Assembly (NCBI RefSeq): GCF_026891975.1
Contig: NZ_JAPTGB010000005.1
Span: 50,085-114,084 of the forward strand
Reading direction: 5' to 3'
DNA: 64,000 nt
Origin: Methanocorpusculum petauri
GTDB lineage: Archaea > Halobacteriota > Methanomicrobia > Methanomicrobiales > Methanocorpusculaceae
Shown here: piece after piece, positions 44,680-52,265 of the stretch
Layout: each line of letters starts with the position of its first letter
How positions within the stretch are numbered: position 1 is the stretch's first letter
Translations under genes and position numbers: made by a program
Notes under the pieces: model-generated
The model's database searches: none
Told to the model about the DNA's origin: nothing
The model's input: the letters and a program-made list of their open reading frames with translations, nothing else

Positions 44680-45600
44680 ATGACTCTTGAGGAGAAGATC
44701 ACATTTTACTCGCGGGAGGATGCTGCAGAGTTCCAGAAATATCTTAAAGAGAAGGACTGCTCCGCCCGCATCTCGGTTGAACATATATTCTCCGGCACCC
44801 CGTACTTCGAAGGAACCATCTCCGCATTCGAAGAACTCATCAGTAAACTTCTTGCCAAAGAAGAAGACAGCGAACTTGCCCAGATCAAAACTGATCTCCT
44901 GAACCGCGAAAAAACCCTCGCTGAATTTTTTTCCACGCACAAAGTCGGCGATACGCTGACCGATGCAACACCTGCACAACTCCTCGCGCAGCTTGAGAGT
45001 ATCGATGCAAACAGCGACGACGACATTCAAAAGACCGCAACGGAAAAATTCGTCAACTCGCTGATGATTCTCGGAACCCTTGAGGACAACGAACTCCTGA
45101 AGGTCGAAGGAGAGACACCCGAGTACACGCTGACCGGTGTAAAGGATCCCAAAGAACTGCGCGTCATGTATGCCTACGCCGATCTCGGTGGAATCTCACC
45201 TGAAGATCTCGACGGAACAGGCATCACCAGCCACATCAGAACGTCATCGACAACCGGATATGTAGTCACCACCGGCTCGGAGATTGTGCTTGCTCAAGGC
45301 ATCGACGACCTCGGCGACTTCCTTGACCATCTCGACGTGGACGACGACGAAGCAGGCCGGTTTGTGGATGCAATCTTTTTCAAACAGGCACTGATCGCAA
45401 AAATCCATGAACTTGTTGCAGGCGGCATCACAACCGAAGCGGAACTCCTCGAAGCCTTTGAAGCACCGGCGTTCCCGCTCGGCGAGACCGAGGATGTGAT
45501 CTCCTTTGATCTCTCCGCCGACTACCTCGCAGGAGTCATAAACGACCTCCGTAAACAGGGTTTCCTCAAGGGAAGAGACGGCAAGATTAAAAGTTGCTAA
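44680..45600 (+). CDS. Hypothetical acidic protein with possible C-terminal winged helix
   Basis: 306 residues, strongly acidic, no signal peptide or membrane helix. A region near the N-terminus (TISAFEELISKLLAKEEDSELAQIKTDLLNREKTLAEFF) is predicted helical. The end (LAGVINDLRKQGFLKGRDGKIK) has the spacing of a winged-helix recognition segment. I recognise no family; related proteins are probably restricted to methanogens. No ribosome site beyond a weak one; ATG at 44680 is the first in frame. It lies between tiaS and the deoxyhypusine synthase gene. Confidence 0.65.
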   Translation: MTLEEKITFYSREDAAEFQKYLKEKDCSARISVEHIFSGTPYFEGTISAFEELISKLLAKEEDSELAQIKTDLLNREKTLAEFFSTHKVGDTLTDATPAQLLAQLESIDANSDDDIQKTATEKFVNSLMILGTLEDNELLKVEGETPEYTLTGVKDPKELRVMYAYADLGGISPEDLDGTGITSHIRTSSTTGYVVTTGSEIVLAQGIDDLGDFLDHLDVDDDEAGRFVDAIFFKQALIAKIHELVAGGITTEAELLEAFEAPAFPLGETEDVISFDLSADYLAGVINDLRKQGFLKGRDGKIKSC

Positions 45601-45747
45601 CGCATAATAGTATAGTTAGGTGGGGGATGTGGAGTACAAAGCAGTGTGGACACTGCTGCCCTCACCACAGCTAAATCTGTTTTCCAATATCTTATTGCTG
45701 TATCTCACATAACTTTATGGAATTACTTTCAGGTCAGGTACAATAGA

Positions 45748-46686
45748 ATGCACAAACACTGTAATGATCCGGTAAAACAGTTCATTCCCCGCGCAGGTAT
45801 GACGGTGAACGAACTCGTTCTGGAGATGGGAGGTGCGGGGGCATACAACGGCGGCAGTCTTTACCATGCCGTGGATGTGTATGAGAAGATGCTCACCGAC
45901 CCGGATATGACGAAGTTCTTCGGACTCTCCGGCGCGATGGTTCCGGCAGGAATGGGCGGCATCGTTTCAACTTTAATTGAGAAGGGACACATTGATGTTC
46001 TCACCTCAACGGGCGCAAACCTCACCCATGATTTAATTGAGGCAATCGGCTGCCACCACTATCACGGACAGGCCGAATGCGATGATCTTGAGCTCCGGAA
46101 AGAGGAGATTAACCGCATTTATGATGTGTTCCTCCCCAACGAAGCATATGAAGAACTCGAAGAGTTCATTCAGGATGTGTACAATGGTCTGCCGGAGCAG
46201 CCAATTACCATCAGTAAGCTTCTGCGGGTCATTGGTGAGCAGCTGGATACGGGTATTCTTGCAACTGCGGCAAAACATGATGTTCCGATCTACTGTCCGG
46301 CGTTTCAGGATTCGGTTCTGGGTCTGCAGTACTGGATGTTTTCCCAGTTCCACAAGAAGACGATTCTGGATGCAATCGGTGACATGCATGATCTGCTGAA
46401 TACGGCATTTTCGGTGAAGAAGGCGGGTGCGGTTCTGGTTGGCGGCGGGGTGCCGAAGAACTTCACGCTGCAGACGATGCTGATGACGGAGAATGCGTTT
46501 ACGTATGTTGTGCAGCTGACCGGCGACCGGCCTGATCTCGGCGGACTTTCGGGTGCGACACTGGATGAGGCAAAGTCCTGGGGAAAGATAGGAGAAGGCG
46601 GTATTGGCGTTACGGTGTACGGGGATGCAACGATTACGCTGCCGATTCTTGCTGCCGCAACGCTTGAGCGGCTGGAGCGGAAGTAA
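45748..46686 (+). CDS. dys: Deoxyhypusine synthase
   Basis: Modifies a lysine of aIF5A; usual donor is spermidine, and archaea may use agmatine. 312 residues from MHKHCNDPVKQ at 45748, which gives a normal length; the 34 codons before it are not part of the family. Key parts are GAGAYNGGSLYHAVDVYE, TSTGANLTHDLIEAIGCHHYHG, and the lysine in DEAKSWGKIGEGG that forms the enzyme intermediate. Stop and start of pyrF overlap (TAATG). Confidence 0.93.
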   Translation: MHKHCNDPVKQFIPRAGMTVNELVLEMGGAGAYNGGSLYHAVDVYEKMLTDPDMTKFFGLSGAMVPAGMGGIVSTLIEKGHIDVLTSTGANLTHDLIEAIGCHHYHGQAECDDLELRKEEINRIYDVFLPNEAYEELEEFIQDVYNGLPEQPITISKLLRVIGEQLDTGILATAAKHDVPIYCPAFQDSVLGLQYWMFSQFHKKTILDAIGDMHDLLNTAFSVKKAGAVLVGGGVPKNFTLQTMLMTENAFTYVVQLTGDRPDLGGLSGATLDEAKSWGKIGEGGIGVTVYGDATITLPILAAATLERLERK

Positions 46687-47324
46687 TGGCAGACCTTCTT
46701 CTTGCTCTGGACGTGAAAGGAAAGAGCGAGGCTGTCCGTGTGGCGGGTGCGTGTACGGGTGAGGTGGATGCGATTAAGATCGGGTATCCGCTGGTTCTGT
46801 CAACCGGTCTCGGTATTGTGAAGGATCTTGCAAAGGCCGGGATTCCGATCATCGCGGACTTCAAGGTTGCCGATATTCCAAACACGAACTCGCTCATCTG
46901 CGAGGAGGTGTTCGGTGCGGGCTGTTCCGGCATCATCACCCATGCATTTTGCGGCCACGACTCCCTCGCTGCCTGCGTAGACGCGGCGCATGATCACGGC
47001 GGCGTCTGTTTTGTGGTCTGTGAGATGAGTCACCCCGGCGCACTTGACTTCCTGACAGGGGAAAACGCCGAGCGGATGGCCGGGATGGCAAAAGCTGCGG
47101 GAGCAGACGGCATCATTGCGCCGGCGACACGTCCTGAACGGACGGCGATTCTTCGCGATATCATTGGAACTTCGATGAAAATTTATTCGCCGGGTGTCGG
47201 CGCACAGGGAGCACAGCCTGAGGACGTCAAAAAATATGTGGACGGTATCATCGTGGGACGTGCAATTTATGAGTCCGCGGACCCGAAATCTGCGGCACAT
47301 GAGTTCCGTGTACGGGCGAGATAA
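46686..47324 (+). CDS. pyrF: Orotidine-5'-phosphate decarboxylase
   Basis: Last step of UMP synthesis. 212 residues; DFKVADIPNTN contains the catalytic DxKxxD network and IYSPGVGAQG plus IIVGRAIY the phosphate-binding loops. Co-translated with deoxyhypusine synthase through a one-base overlap. carAB further along belongs to the same pyrimidine pathway. A T-rich terminator follows. Confidence 0.95.
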   Translation: MADLLLALDVKGKSEAVRVAGACTGEVDAIKIGYPLVLSTGLGIVKDLAKAGIPIIADFKVADIPNTNSLICEEVFGAGCSGIITHAFCGHDSLAACVDAAHDHGGVCFVVCEMSHPGALDFLTGENAERMAGMAKAAGADGIIAPATRPERTAILRDIIGTSMKIYSPGVGAQGAQPEDVKKYVDGIIVGRAIYESADPKSAAHEFRVRAR

Positions 47325-47341
47325 AAAAAATATTTTTTTGG
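47325..47341 (+). terminator. A/T-rich terminator after pyrF
   Basis: AAAAAAAATATTTTTTTGG immediately after the pyrF stop forms a weak dyad and a T-run. The same pattern AAAAAAATATTTTTTT follows carB. T-runs are the usual archaeal stop signal. Confidence 0.55.
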
Positions 47342-47456
47342 TTTTTGAAAGCCATGGGGAAAAACATTTTTTTAATGCATGGAACTTTTTTTGAGGAAAA
47401 AAGATTAATCATCTCCCGTCCACTACTTCATTACCAATTATCCCGAGGAAAATGCC

Positions 47457-48170
47457 ATGCTGAAACATCTTGCTCTTATCATACTTCTTGCCGCACTCCT
47501 GCTGGTCTTTCCAGTTGCTGCCGCAAATGCTTCGATGATCGAAAATACCAACTTCATCACGGTACAGTCCAGTCCACCGTACGCCGATGTGTACATTGAC
47601 GGTATTTATCAGGGAAAGACGCCGGTTACCTCGCCGGATCATTACGAGGGACACTATGAGATCAGAGTTGTTCTCGCCGGATATGATGAGTACATCGTCC
47701 CGGATCTCTACGTGAAACCTCTCGGTTCCGGTGTTGCGTCGGTAACGGCGAATCTGATGAAGAACACTTCTCTTGCTGGAGTCGTTGTGTATGCAGAACC
47801 GGCAGGAGTTGAGGTGTATGTGGACGAGGTGTATGCCGGGACCGTTCCGGAATTAAAGGACGGCGGTCTCCAGCTCGCAGGCTATCTGCCGGGAAAGCAC
47901 AATTTCCGGTTTGAGAAGGACGGCTACAACACCGTTACCAAAAACGATTACATGCTTTCCGCAGGAAACACCGAAACACTGCGGGTAACGCTGGGCAAAG
48001 CTGCGGGGACGACAACGCCGACGGAGGAAGAGACAATTGTGCCGGCAACGACAATAACCACGGTGCCGACAACGTTTGCCCCGACTGCGCCGCCGACCAA
48101 AGCCCCGGTGCCAATACTCGGGATTCTTCTCGGATGTGCAGCAGCAGTTCTCCTGATGCGGAGACTCTGA
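47457..48170 (+). CDS. Secreted PEGA-domain protein with C-terminal anchor
   Basis: 237 residues. Signal peptide (MLKHLALIILLAALLLVFP), two PEGA domains (VQSSPPYADVYIDGIYQGKTPV and VYAEPAGVEVYVDEVYAGTVP), a Thr/Pro-rich linker and a C-terminal hydrophobic helix with RRL, resembling an archaeosortase anchor though without the PGF triplet. PEGA domains bind peptidic or S-layer partners. ATG at 47457 has GAGGAAA upstream. Envelope protein; ligand unknown. Confidence 0.82.
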   Translation: MLKHLALIILLAALLLVFPVAAANASMIENTNFITVQSSPPYADVYIDGIYQGKTPVTSPDHYEGHYEIRVVLAGYDEYIVPDLYVKPLGSGVASVTANLMKNTSLAGVVVYAEPAGVEVYVDEVYAGTVPELKDGGLQLAGYLPGKHNFRFEKDGYNTVTKNDYMLSAGNTETLRVTLGKAAGTTTPTEEETIVPATTITTVPTTFAPTAPPTKAPVPILGILLGCAAAVLLMRRL

Positions 48171-48233
48171 ATTTTTTTTATTTTCCAGAGATTTCAGAAA
48201 AGTCTTTTCTCTGGTATCAAGCCGTTTGGTACA

Positions 48234-49403
48234 TCATTTTCTCCACAACTTCATCGGATACGGCAAAAAGATGCACAGTACCACCGCCGCCGCCATCAGT
48301 ACCGCCTGCATCGTCAATGCTTCGGGCATGCCGAATGTATCAGCAAGAACACCGATCGCCACAATCGCAACCGCACTCAGTGCCTGCGGAATACCGATAA
48401 CAATACCGGACGCAAGGCCCACACTGCCGGGCATCATCTCCTGCACGGTTGCTATCTCAATCGTTGCCGGAGCCATCAGGAAAAATCCGGCGGCAAGCAG
48501 GGACAACAGGGAGAGCGGAGCAGGCAGCAGAAAAATTCCCAGATATACAGGAACAGAGCACGCATACGAAATCAGGAGAATTTCTTTTCTGCCGAGTTTA
48601 TCCGAACTGATACCCGCGACAAGGGTTGCAATCATGCCGGCATAGAACATGCCGGTGACGAACAGTGTCGCAAAGAAGTATTCAACACCCGCATAGGTAG
48701 TCAGGTACACCGTTGCGAACGCGAGAAACCCGTAGTACACCCATGTCCGCAGAGAACTGATGCCGAGTATCAGTCCGGCACGCCGCCAGTTTGTTTGACT
48801 GCTTTCCCGGGAATACGCAGCAGGCACGGCCGGTTCATGTACCGGTTTCTGCGGGAACCGGGAGATGATGAACGCGACAATGATTCCCGGAATAATCAGA
48901 TAGATGAGAGCGGGAAGACCTGCCCATACCAGAAGAGCACCCGCAACCAGCGGCGCAGCCCCGTATCCGAAACTCCCGCCCACCGAAAACACCGACAAGA
49001 GCGTGCCCCGGTTTGCAGGGGTTGAGAACTGATAGATCTGCTGGTACGCGTTTGGATGAAATATTGCATTCCCAACACCGGCAACAACCGCAAGAACAAG
49101 CAGGATCCAGTAGTTCTGCACGAACGCAAAGCAACTGATGGCAACCGCCGTCATCAGTACGCACCAGCTTGCACCCAGCGTCCAGCCGCCCCGATCCTGC
49201 AGCCAGCCGGCAACCGGCTGTACAACAGCGAGAGTGATCGTAATGACCGTCACCAGAAATCCTGCCATCGCATACGAGGTGATCCCCTGCACGGCGAAGA
49301 TCGGCATCAGCACCGGAAGGGCAGCCGAAATGACCGGCAGGTAGAAATCAACCGCACCATGCCCTGCGGCAAGAACCGCGATCCGTTTTGCAAGATTGTT
49401 CAT
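48234..49403 (-). CDS. MFS transporter (fosmidomycin-resistance-like)
   Basis: 389 residues with twelve hydrophobic segments. GHGAVDFYLPVISAALPVLMP and IFHPNAYQQIYQFSTPANRGTLLSVFSVGGSFGYGAAPLVAGALL resemble the Fsr/MdtG-like group. The start overlaps the stop of the upstream methyltransferase gene (ATGA), so they are co-translated. Substrate unknown; export of a toxic compound is plausible. Confidence 0.88.
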   Translation of the reverse strand: MNNLAKRIAVLAAGHGAVDFYLPVISAALPVLMPIFAVQGITSYAMAGFLVTVITITLAVVQPVAGWLQDRGGWTLGASWCVLMTAVAISCFAFVQNYWILLVLAVVAGVGNAIFHPNAYQQIYQFSTPANRGTLLSVFSVGGSFGYGAAPLVAGALLVWAGLPALIYLIIPGIIVAFIISRFPQKPVHEPAVPAAYSRESSQTNWRRAGLILGISSLRTWVYYGFLAFATVYLTTYAGVEYFFATLFVTGMFYAGMIATLVAGISSDKLGRKEILLISYACSVPVYLGIFLLPAPLSLLSLLAAGFFLMAPATIEIATVQEMMPGSVGLASGIVIGIPQALSAVAIVAIGVLADTFGMPEALTMQAVLMAAAVVLCIFLPYPMKLWRK

Positions 49404-50002
49404 GGAGTCCGCTCCAGGTGTACAATTTCCACCGGAATTTCCAGGAATTCCTTTGTATGGAACGTGAACTGTTTGGGAAGTTCCAGCCTGGCGGAAATTA
49501 TTTCCACGATCTCTGCACGGTCTTTTGTATAAGCGGCGACAAAAGGAATGCTGCCTGCATTCAGAATTGCGTAGCAGACCGGGGCAATGGCAAGGGCCGC
49601 ATCAATGAACGGCCGATCGGCATGCTCCTTCTGCGCGCCGAACGGCGGGTTCATCACCACTGTGTCGGCGGTGATGCCGGGGTCCGACCCGCCGATGCGG
49701 GCCTCGGCAAAGATGATATCCACCCCGAACAGTTCCGCATTTTCCCTGGCAACTGCAAGAGCTGCGGGATCGAAGTCCACTGCCGTAACCTCGGCACCAA
49801 GCAGTGCCGCCCCGATGGAAAGCATGCCCGTCCCGCAGCCGAGATCACAGACGCGTGCCCCGGCAATGTCCCCGTTCATCGCCGCATGAAAAAGCATGCG
49901 GGCTGCAAGCGGGGCAGGTGTCATGTACTGTTCTGCATCGGCAGACGGACGTGAAAATCCCCGGACCTTTTGCAGCTGCATCTCAAGCTGGCGGAGTTTC
50001 AT
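49400..50002 (-). CDS. METTL5-like RNA/DNA methyltransferase (COG2263)
   Basis: 200 residues; N-terminal helix (LEMQLQKVRGFSRPSADAEQYMTPAPLAARML), motif I DLGCGTGMLSIGAALLGA, motif IV NPPFGAQKEH (amino methyltransferase, typically m6A in rRNA). The archaeal relatives of METTL5 target 16S rRNA; here inferred from the family. Follows dph2 by three bases and overlaps the MFS gene. Confidence 0.88.
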   Translation of the reverse strand: MKLRQLEMQLQKVRGFSRPSADAEQYMTPAPLAARMLFHAAMNGDIAGARVCDLGCGTGMLSIGAALLGAEVTAVDFDPAALAVARENAELFGVDIIFAEARIGGSDPGITADTVVMNPPFGAQKEHADRPFIDAALAIAPVCYAILNAGSIPFVAAYTKDRAEIVEIISARLELPKQFTFHTKEFLEIPVEIVHLERTP

Positions 50003-50005
50003 GGT

Positions 50006-50962
50006 TTACACTATCTCGTCAATTACGTAATCATCCCAGCTGCGAAGTCCGAGCACAATCTCAAACTCTGCAGGAGAAAGGACCGGCATCGGAAACCGGC
50101 TCTGATCATCCAGAGCAAGGCGCGGGCATGCTGTGTTCACATAGGCGTCAAAGCCGAGATTGCGCAGCTGCATTTCTGAGACCTCGCGGATGAGAATGAT
50201 CGATGCGTCCGGCGAGAGGCTTTCCAGTCGTTTTGCAAGTTCCTTTCTGCACTGTCCCGATTTGCTGGAAAGCAGAATGCCGAATGTTTTTGCTGACTTC
50301 GCTTTTTCTATCTGCACAAACCGTTTCCGAAGCAGCCGGTCCGCCGAAACCTCCTGCACGTCCCCGGCACCATAGGGATCCAGCGCAAAGGTCGGTTTGC
50401 CGGTCGCAAGAGAGACGCCGATTGCGTGAAACACCCCGGTCCCCACAAACAGATAGGCGTCCGCCTCTGCGGACCGTGCAGCCGCATACGTGCAGCCGAG
50501 CACCTGTCCCGGCTGCGGCGTACGGACCGACCCCTCACCGACCACTGCCCGGATACCGTGATCCTGCAGCCAGCCGGCCATCTCCTGTGTCTGATGCGCA
50601 TGCTGAATCGTTGTCACCAGACCAACCTTTGCAAAACATTCGAGAGCCGGAACCGCGGAAAGAAGAATCTCCGGATCAATATCCTGCCGGAACGGAATGT
50701 AGATTACATTTTTCTCCTGCGTTACCGGTGTATGGCCGATGTGGACTAAGACATCGGCATCTGCGAGAGCGTCAAGCGCGAGATCACACGCGCCCCAGCA
50801 TGCATCACCGCAGATAACCACCTCAAACCCTTCGTTGCGAAGAGCAGATGCAAGCATCGCAGTTCCCCGCTTCAATCCTTCCGGCAACTGAACGGCAACC
50901 CGCTTCGCATCACGGGAACGGAGATCATCGATCAGATCAGAAAGCGGAATCACAAACCGCAC
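50006..50962 (-). CDS. dph2: Diphthamide synthase Dph2 (radical 3-amino-3-carboxypropyl transferase)
   Basis: First step of diphthamide on EF-2. 318 residues, usual archaeal length. Three separated cysteine regions expected to bind the [4Fe-4S] cluster are visible (GDACWGACDLALD, LGCTYAAA, NTACPRLALDD). N-terminus LPEGLKRGTAMLAS is typical. Starts the minus-strand trio dph2, methyltransferase, MFS. Divergent from carA. Confidence 0.93.
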   Translation of the reverse strand: MRFVIPLSDLIDDLRSRDAKRVAVQLPEGLKRGTAMLASALRNEGFEVVICGDACWGACDLALDALADADVLVHIGHTPVTQEKNVIYIPFRQDIDPEILLSAVPALECFAKVGLVTTIQHAHQTQEMAGWLQDHGIRAVVGEGSVRTPQPGQVLGCTYAAARSAEADAYLFVGTGVFHAIGVSLATGKPTFALDPYGAGDVQEVSADRLLRKRFVQIEKAKSAKTFGILLSSKSGQCRKELAKRLESLSPDASIILIREVSEMQLRNLGFDAYVNTACPRLALDDQSRFPMPVLSPAEFEIVLGLRSWDDYVIDEIV

Positions 50963-51075
50963 CTCCCAAAGATACCGGATATTCGCATACTAGTACTATA
51001 CTACTTGATACCGAAAAGAGAAACACCTATCGGAAAACCGGATTCAGGACATGCTGAAAATATATATTTTCCCAG

Positions 51076-51127
51076 AATATATTGTAAAAATAATATAAAA
51101 CAATATTTTTAAAATTTACAATATATT
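51076..51127. promoter_or_regulatory. AT-rich inverted repeat upstream of carA
   Basis: Perfect 13-bp arms AATATATTGTAAA (51076-51088) and TTTACAATATATT (51115-51127) with a 26-base AT-rich spacer containing further complementary stretches. It sits about 75 bases before carA in a 241-base gap between carA and dph2, the most AT-rich stretch noticed. Could be an operator or a cruciform. Confidence 0.5.
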
Positions 51128-51203
51128 TTTTCAAAGGACACATATAGGCATCAGAGATTAGCCTTATTACCTCCCGGCACCGACATGTAACTGGTACTAA
51201 ATC

Positions 51204-52265
51204 ATGAAGGCGGTCTTAGGACTTGAAGACGGAACTATCATCACCGGAAGCGGATTCGGCGTCGAAGGCGTTGCAACCGGTGAACTGGTAGTTACCCTCG
51301 TATCCAACGGATACATGGAAGCCCTCAGTGACCCGAGCGTTGCCGGACAATTATTAATGTTCGGTTACCCGCTCGTGGGAAACTACGGCGCAAACCCCGA
51401 CCAGCTCCAGAGCGGCAAAGTGCATGCAGCAGGCGCCATTGTCCGTGAGCTTTGCGAGTTCCCTAAGCACGAGCCAACGATGGCTGCGTACTTCGAGGAA
51501 AATGGACTCATGGGAATCGAAGGCGTCGACACCCGGATGCTCACCATCAAACTCAGAGAAGAGGGCGTCATGCGTGCAGCTCTTCTCACCGGCTCCGATG
51601 ACGGCCACGAAGCTGTCCGCCTTGCCCAGAATGCCCCGGTGCAGGAAACCCGCGAACTCGTTCCGGACGTCACCTGCAAAGAAGCCTATCACATCCCGGG
51701 TTCCGGCAAAAAGATCGCTGTCCTTGACCTCGGGTGTCGGAAATCCATTCTGCAGAGCCTGCACAACCGCGGAGCAGACCTCTACGTTTACCCCTACGGA
51801 ACTCCTGCCGATGTCATTCTTGCAGACAACCCGCAGGCATTTTTCCTGACCAACGGTCCCGGTTACCCCTTTGCCGCACCAAAAGCAGTTGCAACGGTCA
51901 AGGATATCCTCGGCATCATCCCGGTACAGGGAGTCTGCATGGGAACCGAGATCATCGCTGCAGCACTCGGCGGCGGGGTTGAGAAACTCAAGCTCGGCCA
52001 CCGCGGTGCAAGCCAGCCGGTGAAGTTCTCCGACGGCTCGGTCGCCGTCACGTTCCAGGGACACGGTTATGCCGTGAACGGCGACAGCCTTCCTGAAGGA
52101 TGTGAAATCTCCTGCATTAACTTAAACGATCATACCGTTGAGGGATTCGTCAACAACGACCTCGGCGTGTACTGTGTGCAGTTCCACCCCGAACACGATG
52201 CTGTTCACGACGGAGCGGAAAAACCAATCTACGACATCATGTACAGAGGAATCCCCGATGCCTAA
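51204..52265 (+). CDS. carA: Carbamoyl-phosphate synthase small subunit (altered glutaminase site)
   Basis: Supplies ammonia from glutamine to CarB for pyrimidines and arginine. 353 residues. The triad Cys245 (GVCMGTE), His328 and Glu330 (FHPE) is kept, as is GHRG (266-269). However, Thr248-Glu249 replace the usual His-Gln, and QGHGY (285-289) replaces the usual QNHG(F/Y), changing residues that hold glutamine in E. coli CarA. Its stop overlaps the carB start by eight bases. Confidence 0.92.
   Translation: MKAVLGLEDGTIITGSGFGVEGVATGELVVTLVSNGYMEALSDPSVAGQLLMFGYPLVGNYGANPDQLQSGKVHAAGAIVRELCEFPKHEPTMAAYFEENGLMGIEGVDTRMLTIKLREEGVMRAALLTGSDDGHEAVRLAQNAPVQETRELVPDVTCKEAYHIPGSGKKIAVLDLGCRKSILQSLHNRGADLYVYPYGTPADVILADNPQAFFLTNGPGYPFAAPKAVATVKDILGIIPVQGVCMGTEIIAAALGGGVEKLKLGHRGASQPVKFSDGSVAVTFQGHGYAVNGDSLPEGCEISCINLNDHTVEGFVNNDLGVYCVQFHPEHDAVHDGAEKPIYDIMYRGIPDA

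Noticed and set aside
52138..52257. Longer carB starting at 52138
   Set aside because: The extra 40 residues are inside carA and do not resemble CarB; MPKNPTLKKVLLIGSG is the usual start.
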